NCBI RefSeq assembly: GCF_000720255.1
Contig: NZ_JOJE01000001.1
Coordinates: 124,001 to 188,000, forward strand
Direction: 5' to 3'
Length of the DNA stretch: 64,000 nt
From: Streptomyces griseus subsp. griseus
GTDB taxonomy: Bacteria > Actinomycetota > Actinomycetes > Streptomycetales > Streptomycetaceae
Below, one piece after another: positions 32,814 through 41,052 of the stretch (its first letter is position 1; each line of letters starts with the position of its first letter). Under the pieces are notes generated by a model. That model was not told the origin of the DNA, ran no database searches, and saw only the letters and a list, made by a program, of their open reading frames with translations. A program made the position numbers and the translations under genes.

Positions 32814-34256
32814 TTACCGCCGCTGACGCTTCCAGGGACCGGTGATGGCGAGCATGATGCCCGGGGTCTGGATGTTGGCGTAGAGGGTGCGGCCGTCGGG
32901 CGAGAAGGTGACGCCGGTGAACTCGCTGTACTCGGGCTCCTCCTCGGTGCCGATGTTCAGCTCGTTGCGGGCGATGGGGTAGGTACGGCCGCTGTCGGTG
33001 GCGCCGAACAGGTGCTGGACGCCCTCGCCGTCCTCGGCGATGACCAGGCCGCCGTAGGGGGAGACGGTGATGTTGTCGGGTCCGTCGAAGGCACCGTCGA
33101 CGGACGGGTCGGGATTGACGCCGAGCAGGACCTTGAGGGTGAGCGTGCGGCGCTTGGGGTCGTAGAACCAGACCTGGCCGTCGTGCTGGACGGGGCTCTC
33201 CTCACGGGCGTACGAGGAGACGATGTAGGTGCCGCCGTCGCCCCACCACATGCCCTCCAGCTTGCGGGCGCGGGTGACCTGGCCGGTGGTGAACTGCTTG
33301 CGCACGGGCGTGGTCCTGGCGTCGCGGTCGGGGACGTCCACCCAGTCGACGCCGTACACGGTGCCGGTCTTCGTCGCGCGGGAGAGGTCGTCGACGAACT
33401 TGCCGCCGGAGTCGAAGCACTTGAAGGCCTGGAGGAGGCCGGCGTCGTCGGCGAGCCCACGCAGCTTGCCGCGGCCGTGGCAGAAGCCCTCCGGCGGGGT
33501 CCAGCGGTACAGCAGCCCGTTGGGACCGGACGCGTCCTCGGTCAGGTAGGCGTGACCACGCTTGGGGTCGATGACGACGGCCTCGTGGGCGTAGCGGCCC
33601 AGCGCCTTGATCGGCTCGGGAGCGCGGTTGGCCCGGCGGTCGACGGGGTCGACCTCGAAGACGTAGCCGTGGTCCTTGGTCATGCCGTTGGCGCCGGCCT
33701 TGTCCTCGGTCTCCTCGCAGGTGAGCCAGGTCCCCCACGGCGTGCTGCCGCCCGCGCAGTTGGTGGAGGTGCCGGCGATGCCCACCCACTCGGCGACGTG
33801 TCCGCCGGGGCGCACCTCGACGACCGTGCAGCCGCCCGAGGCGGCGGGGTCGTAGACCAGGCCCTCGGTGAGCGGCACCGGGTACGGCCAGGAGGCGCGC
33901 GGGCCCTTCAGCTCGTGGTTGTTGACCAGGAGGGTCGCGCCGCGCGGGCCGGCGAAGGTGGCGGTGCCGTCGTGGTTGGACGGCGTGAACTCGCCGGACT
34001 CCAGCTTGGTCTTCCCGCTGTACGTGATGATCCGGTACGTGAAACCGGCGGGCAGCGCCAGGATGCCGTTCGGATCGGGGATCAGCGGCCCGTAACCCAC
34101 CCCATGGCCGTCCGCGGACTTCTCGTCCGCGTTCTCGACGTCCGTGGAGGCAAGAGCGTTCGGGGCGGTGGCGAGAGCGCCGACACTGCCCGCGAGCGCG
34201 ACACCGGCACCGGTGATCGCGGATTTCCTGGCGAAGTCCCTGCGGCTGAGCGACAT
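32814..34256 (-). CDS. phoX: PhoX-type (DUF839) secreted alkaline phosphatase
   Basis: A 480-residue Tat-exported protein. The twin-arginine signal is SRRDFARKSAITGAG followed by a hydrophobic stretch to about residue 36. The beta-propeller has PhoX hallmarks: LLVNNHELKGPR, GTSTNCAGGSTPWGTWLTCEE, GRYAHEAVVIDP, LTEDASGPNGLLYRW, MWWGDGGTYIVSSY, GPDNITVSPYGGLVIAEDGEG and FTGVTFSPDGRTLYANIQTPG; many acidic residues bind Ca and Fe in this family. Removes phosphate from organic esters outside the cell. A candidate PHO box lies upstream. Stop codon TAA at 32814 closely precedes the Y RNA genes. Confidence 0.88.
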   Translation of the reverse strand: MSLSRRDFARKSAITGAGVALAGSVGALATAPNALASTDVENADEKSADGHGVGYGPLIPDPNGILALPAGFTYRIITYSGKTKLESGEFTPSNHDGTATFAGPRGATLLVNNHELKGPRASWPYPVPLTEGLVYDPAASGGCTVVEVRPGGHVAEWVGIAGTSTNCAGGSTPWGTWLTCEETEDKAGANGMTKDHGYVFEVDPVDRRANRAPEPIKALGRYAHEAVVIDPKRGHAYLTEDASGPNGLLYRWTPPEGFCHGRGKLRGLADDAGLLQAFKCFDSGGKFVDDLSRATKTGTVYGVDWVDVPDRDARTTPVRKQFTTGQVTRARKLEGMWWGDGGTYIVSSYAREESPVQHDGQVWFYDPKRRTLTLKVLLGVNPDPSVDGAFDGPDNITVSPYGGLVIAEDGEGVQHLFGATDSGRTYPIARNELNIGTEEEPEYSEFTGVTFSPDGRTLYANIQTPGIMLAITGPWKRQRR

Positions 34257-34314
34257 GGTGTGTGTCTCCTGTGACGGTGAGGCCGTGGAGGGGCGGCGGC
34301 GCCACCGTCCCGTC

Positions 34315-34347
34315 CACGCCTGAACAGGAGTTGAACGCGGGGCGAAG
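34315..34347 (-). promoter_or_regulatory. Candidate PHO box upstream of phoX
   Basis: Three consecutive 11-base units on the minus strand: CTTCGCCCCGC (34347-34337), GTTCAACTCCT (34336-34326), GTTCAGGCGTG (34325-34315). The Streptomyces PhoP consensus is 11-base direct repeats starting GTTCACC; these match 5, 6 and 5 of 7 positions. They lie 59-91 bases upstream of the phosphatase start. Confidence 0.5.
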
Positions 34348-34420
34348 CATGCCGACCCGCTTCGGTGAATCCGGCAGGCGCCGCACCCATTCACCCGTGG
34401 CGCAGCCCCGGACGGTGCCC

Positions 34421-35887
34421 TCACTCCCCGCGCTGCGACCGCGCCTTGAACGCCGCCTTCCGGGCCTCCTTGGCCACCTTTTTGTCGGGGTGGATACGGC
34501 CCATTTCCTCCAGCACATCCGCCGTGGCGGGGTGGTCCACCCGCCAGGCCGCCGCGAAGAACCCGCTGTGCTGTTCGGCCAGGCCCGCCACCAGTTCGCG
34601 CAGCTCCTCGGAGTTGCCCTCGGCCGCCAGCTGCGCCGCGACCGTGTCGATGGTGAGCCAGAAGACCATGGCCTCGGACGGCGCCGGCACGTCGGGAGCG
34701 CCCTGCTCGGTCAGCCACACCCGCGCCAGCCCGCCCAGCTCGGCGTCGTCCAGCACTTCGCGCAGCGCGGGCGCGGCCTGGGGACCCACCAGCGACAGTG
34801 CCTGCTGGCACCGCAGCCGGCGCAGCGGCGCACCCGCGTCGGAGCCCCGAGCCGCTCCCAGCAACTCCCGTGCCGCGGTGAGCGCTTCACGCCGGGCCAG
34901 CCACTGCTCGGTCTCCGCCAGGGCGGCCCGCGGCCCGAAGACGGCCGTCCCGTCGAGCAGCGCGTCGGCGCCCTTGTCCGCGAGCTCCCCGACGGCGGGG
35001 GCCGTGAACCCGGCCTCCAGCAGCCGTGCCCGCAGCCCGTAGAGACCGAGCGGTGTGAGCCGCACCATGCCGTAGCGCGAGACGTCGGTGTCGTCCACGG
35101 GGGCCGACTGCTCCTCCGTCGCGTCCTCGGCGTCCGCCATCAGCGCCTCGTCGACCGGTCGGTACTCCACGAGTCCCACCGGTGCCAGCACCCGGAACTG
35201 GTCGTCCAGCCGCATCATCGCGTCGGACACCTGCTCCAGCACGTCGTTGCTGGGCTCCCCCATGTCGCCGGGCACGATCATCGACGCGGCCAGCGCGGGC
35301 AGCGGCACCGGCCCTTCCCCGGCCCCGTCCTCACTGACCGTCAGCAGATACAGGTTGCCGAGCACGCCGTCGAGGAAGTCCGCCTCCGCGTCGGGGTCCC
35401 AGTCCAGTCGCGAGAGGTCGATCTCGCCGCCCTCGTCCATCGCCTCGACCAGGTCGTCGAGGTCCGGCACACTCGCGTCGGCGAGCACGGTCTCCAGCGC
35501 GGCCAGCCACACCCCGAGCACGTCGTGCGGCGAGCCCCCGGTCAGCAGCGCCAGGTCGGCGCCCGGCGCCACGGTGCCGGCCTCCTCGTCGACCACCTCG
35601 ACCAGCCCGGCGTCCATGGCGACCCGCCACGCCTCGCTCGCGAGGGCCGCGGCGTCGCCTTCACCCACCCCGGACTCGTCGGCGGCGGTCACGCCCAGTC
35701 CCAGCACCTCAGCCGCGGCCGGGAGCTGCTCGTCGACCAGGCCGCCGCCCGCGTCGACGCGGGTCTCGGGGCCGGCCCAGCGGGCGAGCCGAGCGGCCCG
35801 CGAAAGCAACGGCGTGGACAGCGCGTCCCGCGCCAGCTCCGCTTCGGGGTGAAGGCGCACCGGCGGCAAGGGGGAGCTGTCTGACAT
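34421..35887 (-). CDS. Conserved actinobacterial protein of unknown function
   Basis: A 488-residue acidic cytoplasmic protein that I cannot assign. It begins MSDSSPLPPVRLHPEAELARDAL; the middle has PDLDDLVEAMDEGGEIDLSRLDWD and a region MVRLTPLGLYGLRARLLEAG resembling a winged-helix-like segment; the C-terminal part (LRRLRCQQALSLVGPQAAPALREVLDD, ADVLEEMGRIHPDKKVAKEARKAAFKARSQ) looks like HEAT-type helices. No signal or membrane segment. GAGGAG precedes ATG 35887. Similar proteins occur across Streptomyces; some are described as HEAT-repeat-like, but no role is established to my knowledge. Confidence 0.78.
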   Translation of the reverse strand: MSDSSPLPPVRLHPEAELARDALSTPLLSRAARLARWAGPETRVDAGGGLVDEQLPAAAEVLGLGVTAADESGVGEGDAAALASEAWRVAMDAGLVEVVDEEAGTVAPGADLALLTGGSPHDVLGVWLAALETVLADASVPDLDDLVEAMDEGGEIDLSRLDWDPDAEADFLDGVLGNLYLLTVSEDGAGEGPVPLPALAASMIVPGDMGEPSNDVLEQVSDAMMRLDDQFRVLAPVGLVEYRPVDEALMADAEDATEEQSAPVDDTDVSRYGMVRLTPLGLYGLRARLLEAGFTAPAVGELADKGADALLDGTAVFGPRAALAETEQWLARREALTAARELLGAARGSDAGAPLRRLRCQQALSLVGPQAAPALREVLDDAELGGLARVWLTEQGAPDVPAPSEAMVFWLTIDTVAAQLAAEGNSEELRELVAGLAEQHSGFFAAAWRVDHPATADVLEEMGRIHPDKKVAKEARKAAFKARSQRGE

Positions 35888-36027
35888 CGGTTGGTTCTCC
35901 TCGGGCGCGTCGTACCACTCAGTCGCTCAGCCTAGACGGATATCCACCCATGCCGCCCGGTTCATCTACCGGTCAGGGCACGTACATGGCCGAAACCTTG
36001 ACAAGTGGCCTGAGCAGGCTGGAGATT

Positions 36028-36078
36028 GACGCGCGTAGAAATCAGTGAACACCTGTGTTCCCGACGTCTACGCGCGTC
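36028..36078. promoter_or_regulatory. Nested long palindrome upstream of secreted nuclease gene
   Basis: Outer perfect 12-bp arms GACGCGCGTAGA (36028-36039) and TCTACGCGCGTC (36067-36078) enclose an inner perfect palindrome GAACAC-CT-GTGTTC (36047-36060) with nearly the same centre. It lies 80 bases before the TTG start of the secreted nuclease and 140 bases from the divergent gene. It could be an operator for a dimeric or tetrameric regulator or a structured leader; it is too far from any stop codon to be a simple terminator. Confidence 0.55.
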
Positions 36079-36158
36079 GCCATCGCCCCACCGGTCGCGG
36101 CTCACCGTCCACGCTCCACCCTCGTCCCGGCGCTCATGTTCGTCCCCGGAGGGATCCC

Positions 36159-37985
36159 TTGCCGAGCAGGTCTTCCGCGCGTCTCGCCGCGCTCACCGTC
36201 GCCGCCGTCTGTTCCGCGGCGTCCACCGTGGCTCTCACCTCTCCCGCGCACGCGGACTCCGTGCGCATCCACGACATCCAGGGCAGCACCCGCATATCCC
36301 CGTACGCCGGCCAGCAGGTCACGGACGTGGCCGGAATCGTCACCGGTGTGCGCGGCTACGGCTCCTCCAAGGGCTTCTGGATCCAGGATCCGACCCCGGA
36401 CGCGGACCCCGCCACCAGCGAGGCCGTGTTCGTCTTCACCAGCTCCGCCCCGAAGGCCGCCGTCGGCGACGCCGTCACCGTCAGCGGCACCGTCTCGGAG
36501 TTCGTCCCTGGCGGCACCTCGACCGGCAACCAGTCGGTGACCGAGATCACCAAGCCGACGGTCACCGTCGTCTCCAGCGGCAACGCGGTCCCGGCCGCCA
36601 CCGTCGTCGACGCCCGCTCGGTGCCGGACGCCTACGCCCCGGCCGGCGACACCGCCGCGAGCGGCTCGGTCAACGGCCTGACGCTCCGGCCGTCGAAGTA
36701 CGCCCTGGACTACTACGAGTCCCTGGAGGGCATGAACGTCCAGGTCTCCGACGCCCGCGTGGTCGGCGCCACCGACCCGTACACCGAGCTGTGGGTCACG
36801 GTGAAGCCGAGCGAGCACACCGACCGCCGCGGCGGCACGGTCTACGGCTCCTACGACTCCCAGAACACCGGCCGGCTCCAGATCCAGTCCCTGGGCGCGG
36901 TGGCCGACTTCCCCGCCGCGAACGTCGGCGACACGCTCACCGGCACCACGGCGGGCCTGCTGGACTACAACCAGTTCGGCGGTTACACGCTGGTCGCCAA
37001 CCAGCTCGGCACGCTGAAGAGCGCGGGCCTGAAGCGGGAGACGACCCAGAAGCAGAGCAGGAGCCAGCTGGCGGTCGCCACGTACAACGTGGAGAACCTC
37101 GACCCGTCGGACGCCACCTTCGAGGAGCACGCCTCCGCGATCGTGAACAACCTGCAGTCGCCCGACATCGTGTCCCTGGAGGAGATCCAGGACAACAACG
37201 GCGCGAAGAACGACGGCACGGTGGCCGCCGACCAGACGGTGACCAATCTGATCGACGCGATCGTGGCGGCGGGCGGCCCGACGTACGACTGGCGCTCGAT
37301 CGACCCGGCGAACAACGCGGACGGCGGTGAGCCGGGCGGCAACATCCGCCAGGTGTTCCTGTTCAACCCGGAGCGGGTCTCCTTCACCGACCGCGCCGGC
37401 GGCGACGCCACCACCGCCGTCGCTGTCACCAAGGCACACGGCAAGGCGGCCCTGTCGCTCTCCCCCGGCCGCATCGCCCCCGCCGACGCGGCCTGGGCGA
37501 ACAGCCGCAAACCGCTGGCCAGCGAGTTCGTCTTCCGTGGCCGGACGGTCTTCGTGATCGCCAACCACTTCAACTCCAAGGGCGGCGACCAGGGCCTGAC
37601 CTCGCAGTACCAGCCGCCGGCGCGCAGCTCGGAGGTCCAGCGCCACCAGCAGGCGACGCTGGTGAACGCGTTCGTCAAGAACATCCTCGACGTCCAGAAG
37701 AACGCGGACGTCGTCGCGCTGGGCGACATCAACGACTTCGAGTTCTCCGACACCGCGAAGCTGCTCGAGGGTGACGGCGAGCTGTGGTCGGCGATCAAGT
37801 CGCTCCCGAAGAGCGAGCGTTACACGTACGACTACCAGGGCAACAGCCAGGTCCTCGACCAGATCCTGGTCAGCCCGTCGATCCGGCGCGGCTGCGACTT
37901 CGAGTACGACAGCGTGCACATCAACTCGGAGTTCAACGACCAGATCAGCGACCACGACCCACAGGTGCTGCGGTTCCGCCCGTAG
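36159..37985 (+). CDS. Secreted endonuclease/exonuclease/phosphatase-family enzyme
   Basis: A 608-residue extracellular protein. The TTG start at 36159 is preceded by GGAGGG and opens directly into a signal peptide (RLAALTVAAVCSAASTVALTSPAHA). Residues about 35-250 form an OB-fold-like nuclease-associated domain (SVRIHDIQG, GIVTGVRGYGSSKGFWIQDP). Residues about 300-608 are an EEP domain: VATYNVENLDP, DIVSLEEIQDNNGA, FVIANHFNSKGGDQG, VVALGDINDFE and ISDHDPQVLRF hold the Mg ligands and catalytic His. Likely degrades extracellular nucleic acids for phosphate or carbon. Longer in-frame readings to 36045 start inside the palindrome and are rejected. Confidence 0.88.
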   Translation: MPSRSSARLAALTVAAVCSAASTVALTSPAHADSVRIHDIQGSTRISPYAGQQVTDVAGIVTGVRGYGSSKGFWIQDPTPDADPATSEAVFVFTSSAPKAAVGDAVTVSGTVSEFVPGGTSTGNQSVTEITKPTVTVVSSGNAVPAATVVDARSVPDAYAPAGDTAASGSVNGLTLRPSKYALDYYESLEGMNVQVSDARVVGATDPYTELWVTVKPSEHTDRRGGTVYGSYDSQNTGRLQIQSLGAVADFPAANVGDTLTGTTAGLLDYNQFGGYTLVANQLGTLKSAGLKRETTQKQSRSQLAVATYNVENLDPSDATFEEHASAIVNNLQSPDIVSLEEIQDNNGAKNDGTVAADQTVTNLIDAIVAAGGPTYDWRSIDPANNADGGEPGGNIRQVFLFNPERVSFTDRAGGDATTAVAVTKAHGKAALSLSPGRIAPADAAWANSRKPLASEFVFRGRTVFVIANHFNSKGGDQGLTSQYQPPARSSEVQRHQQATLVNAFVKNILDVQKNADVVALGDINDFEFSDTAKLLEGDGELWSAIKSLPKSERYTYDYQGNSQVLDQILVSPSIRRGCDFEYDSVHINSEFNDQISDHDPQVLRFRP

Positions 37986-38000
37986 GTCCGGGCAGGCGGC

Positions 38001-38030
38001 GAGGGGGCAGGACACGCGTCCTGCCCCCTC
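38001..38030. terminator. Bidirectional terminator
   Basis: Perfect 13-bp arms GAGGGGGCAGGAC (38001-38013) and GTCCTGCCCCCTC (38018-38030) with a 4-base loop, between the convergent nuclease and DUF3618 genes. Confidence 0.8.
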
Positions 38031-38044
38031 GTCGTGGGGTCGGG

Positions 38045-38590
38045 TCAGTGGTGCCTGCGCCGCAGGACGCCGGTCGCGATCGCCGCGCCCGCGGCCCCCG
38101 CGATCAGCACCATGCCCGGGTGCCGCAGACCGGCCTGGACGACCGTCCGCACCGGGCTCGGCAGCCCCTCCACGGCGTGCCCCGCCTGCTCCGCCCTGCC
38201 CTGCACGACGTGCCCGGCCTGGCTCGCCCTGCCCTGGACCACGTTCCCGGCCTGGCCGGCCCTGCCCTGCAGGGCGTGTCCGGCGTGGGACGCCTTGCCC
38301 TGGACGGCGTGTCCCGCCTGGGCCGCCTTGCCCTGCACCACGTGGCTCGCCTGGCTGGCCCGGCCCTGCACGACGTGACTCGCCTGCGCCGCGGTGCTGC
38401 GCAACTGGACGGTCATGGCGCCGGCCTTGTCCCTGAGGTCGGCGGCGCGGGCCCTGGCGCGGCCCTTGACGTCCGCCTTGGCGGCCAACTCCTCGATGGT
38501 GTCACCGAGCTGGCTCCTGGTCTGCGCGATCTGCCGGCGCAGCTCGTCGGGCCCCTTGGCGCCGCCCGTCCCCTTCGGTGTGTCCGTCAT
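38045..38590 (-). CDS. DUF3618 membrane-tethered protein with seven 11-residue repeats
   Basis: A 181-residue protein. The N-terminal part (GPDELRRQIAQTRSQLGDTIEELAAKADVKGRA) is the DUF3618 helix pair. Residues 69-145 are exactly seven 11-residue repeats of the type QAGHVVQGRAS, amphipathic and likely coiled or membrane-surface helical. The C-terminus has one hydrophobic helix (GMVLIAGAAGAAIATGVL) and a basic tail. DUF3618 genes usually follow a holin-like gene, as here with an ATGA overlap; function is unknown, but envelope or stress roles are suspected. Confidence 0.85.
   Translation of the reverse strand: MTDTPKGTGGAKGPDELRRQIAQTRSQLGDTIEELAAKADVKGRARARAADLRDKAGAMTVQLRSTAAQASHVVQGRASQASHVVQGKAAQAGHAVQGKASHAGHALQGRAGQAGNVVQGRASQAGHVVQGRAEQAGHAVEGLPSPVRTVVQAGLRHPGMVLIAGAAGAAIATGVLRRRHH
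38156..38386 (-). repeat. 33-bp coding tandem repeat, 7 units
   Basis: Seven consecutive 33-base units in the DUF3618 gene, each encoding an 11-residue unit (consensus QAGHVVQGRAS). Units vary at the ends (QASHVVQGKAA, HAGHALQGRAG, QAGHAVEGLPS), so they are diverged and not a recent expansion. Confidence 0.85.
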
Positions 38591-39006
38591 CGATGCGCCC
38601 TTTCCCTGATCTCGTCGACATCGGCCCTGACGCTGCCGAGGGTCTCCTCGGGGGTGGGAGGCGCGGCACGGCGCAGCTGGGAGCGGCCGAGCGCGGCCAG
38701 TAGGCCGGCGAGGGCGAACAGCACCGCCGTGACGATGAGCGCCGCGGCCCACACGGGCAGCGTCAGCGAGAGCGCGGCGGTGGCCGTACCGGCCAGGGCG
38801 AGCAGCCCGGCGTAGGCGACGGCGCCCGCGGCACCGATCAGGCCGCCGCCGCGGCCCGCACGCCGACCCTTCTCGGCCAGCTCCTCCTTCGCGAGGCCGA
38901 TCTCCTGCCGTACCAGCCGGGAAAGTTGTTCGGTGGCCTGTCCGACGAGATCACCCACCGAGTGGTGTTCGTCGAGGGCAGGTCGGGAGTGCATGGTCCC
39001 GGTCAC
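38587..39006 (-). CDS. Holin-like membrane protein (DUF1469, phage holin superfamily III type)
   Basis: A 139-residue protein with an amphipathic N-terminal half (VGDLVGQATEQLSRLVRQEIGLAKEELAEKG) and two membrane helices (VAYAGLLALAGTATAALSLTL and AALIVTAVLFALAGLLAAL), the standard layout of this family. Despite the name, chromosomal copies are not lysis proteins. GTG 39006 has GAGGAGG nine bases upstream. Overlaps the DUF3618 gene by ATGA. Confidence 0.85.
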   Translation of the reverse strand: MTGTMHSRPALDEHHSVGDLVGQATEQLSRLVRQEIGLAKEELAEKGRRAGRGGGLIGAAGAVAYAGLLALAGTATAALSLTLPVWAAALIVTAVLFALAGLLAALGRSQLRRAAPPTPEETLGSVRADVDEIRERAHR

Positions 39007-39063
39007 GGTGTTCCGCCTCCTCTCGTCTTTCCGGAAACACCCGGGTACCCGGACCGGCCCCCG

Positions 39064-39786
39064 TTACCCCTTCTCGCCGCCCCCGCTCCCGCTCGGCCCC
39101 AGCCGCGCCAGCTGGGCCTGGAACCAGTCGAGCCGCGCCTGCAACAGCGCTGCCTCCGCCACGAGTTCGGGCACACCGAAACCGTCGGCCGCACCGAGCC
39201 CGGGTGCCTCAGCCGCCCCGAGCCCGGGCGCCGCGAGGCCTGCCCCGGCCCCCGCCCCGGCCACGACCCGCAGCCCCTGCCCGGCCAGCCGGGCGAACCC
39301 GGCGAGCGAGAGGGAGGTACGGCCGCGCAGGCAGCCCGCGCAGCGCGGGGCGAGCGCGAGCCAGCCGGGGCGGCCCCAGCCGGCGTCGGCCAGCGCGGCG
39401 GCGACCGTGCCGCACGCGCAGGGGCCGACCGTGGCGGTGCGCACCCGTTGGCGGGCGTAGCGGAAGCCGCGTTCGAAGCGGATGTAGGCGCCCAGGACCG
39501 TGACCTCGAGCAGGACGGCCGTCCGGTGTTCGGCCGTGCACAGCATGGCCTCGGCGGTCGCGCGGTCGTGCACGCAGTGGAAGCCGCAGTCGCAGCGGCG
39601 GTGCGGTGCCCGGTGCCGCAGACCGTAGACGCAGGACGCGTCGGCCACGACTCCGTACGGCAGCGCGCCGCCCAGCGACACACCGGTGAACCCGGCCCGG
39701 GTGCCGTCCTGCGACAGCACCGGGTGGGCGATCTTGTATCCGGTCGGCGGCTCCGTCGGACGTTCCTCCGGAAGCCGCAGCCTCAT
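39064..39786 (-). CDS. Cysteine-rich conserved protein of unknown function
   Basis: A 240-residue protein with three Cys clusters that could bind zinc: RRCDCGFHCVHD (about residues 64-75), GPCACGTV and RCAGCLRG. The N-terminal GYKIAHPVLSQDGTRAGFTG and YGVVADASCVYGLRHRAPHRRCDCG segments look conserved; the C-terminus ends in a coiled-coil-like stretch (ELVAEAALLQARLDWFQAQLARL). No signal or membrane segment. Its ATG overlaps the stop of the 44-residue peptide gene upstream, so the two are coupled. I do not recognise the family. Confidence 0.7.
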   Translation of the reverse strand: MRLRLPEERPTEPPTGYKIAHPVLSQDGTRAGFTGVSLGGALPYGVVADASCVYGLRHRAPHRRCDCGFHCVHDRATAEAMLCTAEHRTAVLLEVTVLGAYIRFERGFRYARQRVRTATVGPCACGTVAAALADAGWGRPGWLALAPRCAGCLRGRTSLSLAGFARLAGQGLRVVAGAGAGAGLAAPGLGAAEAPGLGAADGFGVPELVAEAALLQARLDWFQAQLARLGPSGSGGGEKG

Positions 39787-39917
39787 CGTGCGGCCGGAAC
39801 CTCTTCGGCCGCGGACGCCTGGAGGTCGTCGATCTCCTCGGGGAGTACGACCTCCTCGTCGTGGACCTGCGGCTGCTCCTCCGCGACTCCGGTGGCGAGT
39901 GCCTTGCCGAGCTTCAT
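39783..39917 (-). CDS. Small acidic peptide coupled to the Cys-rich protein
   Basis: A 44-residue peptide: basic start MKLGKALATG followed by an acidic stretch (EEQPQVHDEEVVLPEEIDDL) and an Ala-rich end. ATG 39917 has GGGAGG five bases upstream, and its stop overlaps the Cys-rich gene start (ATGA). There is no Cys and no clear transmembrane segment. The strong ribosome site and coupling argue that it is real; its role, perhaps as a partner or substrate of the Cys-rich protein, is unknown. Confidence 0.55.
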   Translation of the reverse strand: MKLGKALATGVAEEQPQVHDEEVVLPEEIDDLQASAAEEVPAAR

Positions 39918-40063
39918 GACGCCTCCCATGCCCAGGGACAGATGACCGTCTCGACCATGGTGACCCATGAAGGGGCACATTGGACACCGGGCCTCGCGGC
40001 GCACCCCTCACACCCACCCTTCACCATTCAGCGATGCTTATGCATATCGCGTAGGAAATTTAA

Positions 40064-41026
40064 GTGGAGCTTCACGGTGGCGCGACCGAGACTATCCCCA
40101 TGACGATTCCCGTGACTATCCCCGTGACGATGTCAGCCTCCTCGCCCCCGCCCTTGGGCCGGGCCCTGTGCGCCATGGTCACGCCCTTCACCGACGCCGG
40201 CGCGCTCGACCTCGACGGTGCGCAGCGGCTCGCCGACCGGCTGGTGACGGAGGGCTGCGAGGGCCTCGTCCTCTCCGGCACCACGGGTGAGTCCCCCACC
40301 ACGACGGACGCCGAGAAGTCGGCGCTGGTGCGCGCCGTGCGCGAGGCGGTCGGCGACCGGGCGTCCGTGGTGGCGGGCGTGGGCACCGCGGACACCCGGC
40401 ACACCGTGGAGCTCGCCCTGGCCGCCGAGAAGGCCGGCGCGGACGGCGTGCTGGTGGTCACGCCGTACTACAGCAGACCCCCGCAGGACGCCGTCGAGGC
40501 ACACTTCCGTGAGGTCGCGGACGCCTCCGGGCTGCCCGTCGTGCTGTACGACATCCCGGGCCGCACCGGCACCCGCATCGAGCCCGAGACGATGATCCGC
40601 CTCGCCGCACACCCCCGGATCGTCGCGGTCAAGGACTGTTCCTACGACTTCCTCGGCACCCAGAAGGTGCTGGCCCGCACCGAGTTGGCGTACTACGCGG
40701 GCTGCGACGAGCACATCCTCGCCCTGTACGCGGTCGGCGGCGCGGGGTGTGTCAGCACCGTCGCCAACGTGGTCCCGCGTGAGGTGCGGGCGATCCTCGA
40801 CGCCTTCGACGCGGGCGACACGGCGGAGGCGGCCCGGCGCCAGCGGCGCGCCACGCGGCTCATCGAGTCGATGATGGCGTCGGGCCTGCCCGGCACGGTC
40901 ACCGCCAAGGGGCTGCTGAACGCTCTCGACCTGCCGGCGGGCCCGGTCCGTCCACCGCTGCGGCCCGCCGGCCGCGAGGCGGTCGACGGGCTGCGGGCGG
41001 CGTACGAGGAGCTGACGGGCGGCTGA
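40064..41026 (+). CDS. dapA: 4-hydroxy-tetrahydrodipicolinate synthase
   Basis: A DHDPS that condenses pyruvate and aspartate semialdehyde in lysine and diaminopimelate synthesis. Diagnostic motifs: AMVTPFTDAGALD, LSGTTGESPTTT, DGVLVVTPYYSRPPQD, VVLYDIPGRTGTRI (catalytic Tyr) and IVAVKDCSYD (Schiff-base Lys). These mark it as a true DapA, unlike the aldolase-type relatives at 14229 and 19278. GTG 40064 has AGGA seven bases upstream and gives 320 residues; ATG 40100 or ATG 40130, without ribosome sites, would give a more typical N-terminus. A 24-base direct repeat (ACTATCCCC...) encodes TIPVTIPVT in this disputed leader. Confidence 0.88.
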   Translation: MELHGGATETIPMTIPVTIPVTMSASSPPPLGRALCAMVTPFTDAGALDLDGAQRLADRLVTEGCEGLVLSGTTGESPTTTDAEKSALVRAVREAVGDRASVVAGVGTADTRHTVELALAAEKAGADGVLVVTPYYSRPPQDAVEAHFREVADASGLPVVLYDIPGRTGTRIEPETMIRLAAHPRIVAVKDCSYDFLGTQKVLARTELAYYAGCDEHILALYAVGGAGCVSTVANVVPREVRAILDAFDAGDTAEAARRQRRATRLIESMMASGLPGTVTAKGLLNALDLPAGPVRPPLRPAGREAVDGLRAAYEELTGG

Positions 41027-41052
41027 CCGAGCCGGCTGGCCCGGCCGGCTGG

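Noticed and set aside
36045..36158. An N-terminal extension of the secreted nuclease
   Set aside because: It would begin inside the nested palindrome and place 38 charged residues before a normal signal peptide; TTG 36159 has GGAGGG.
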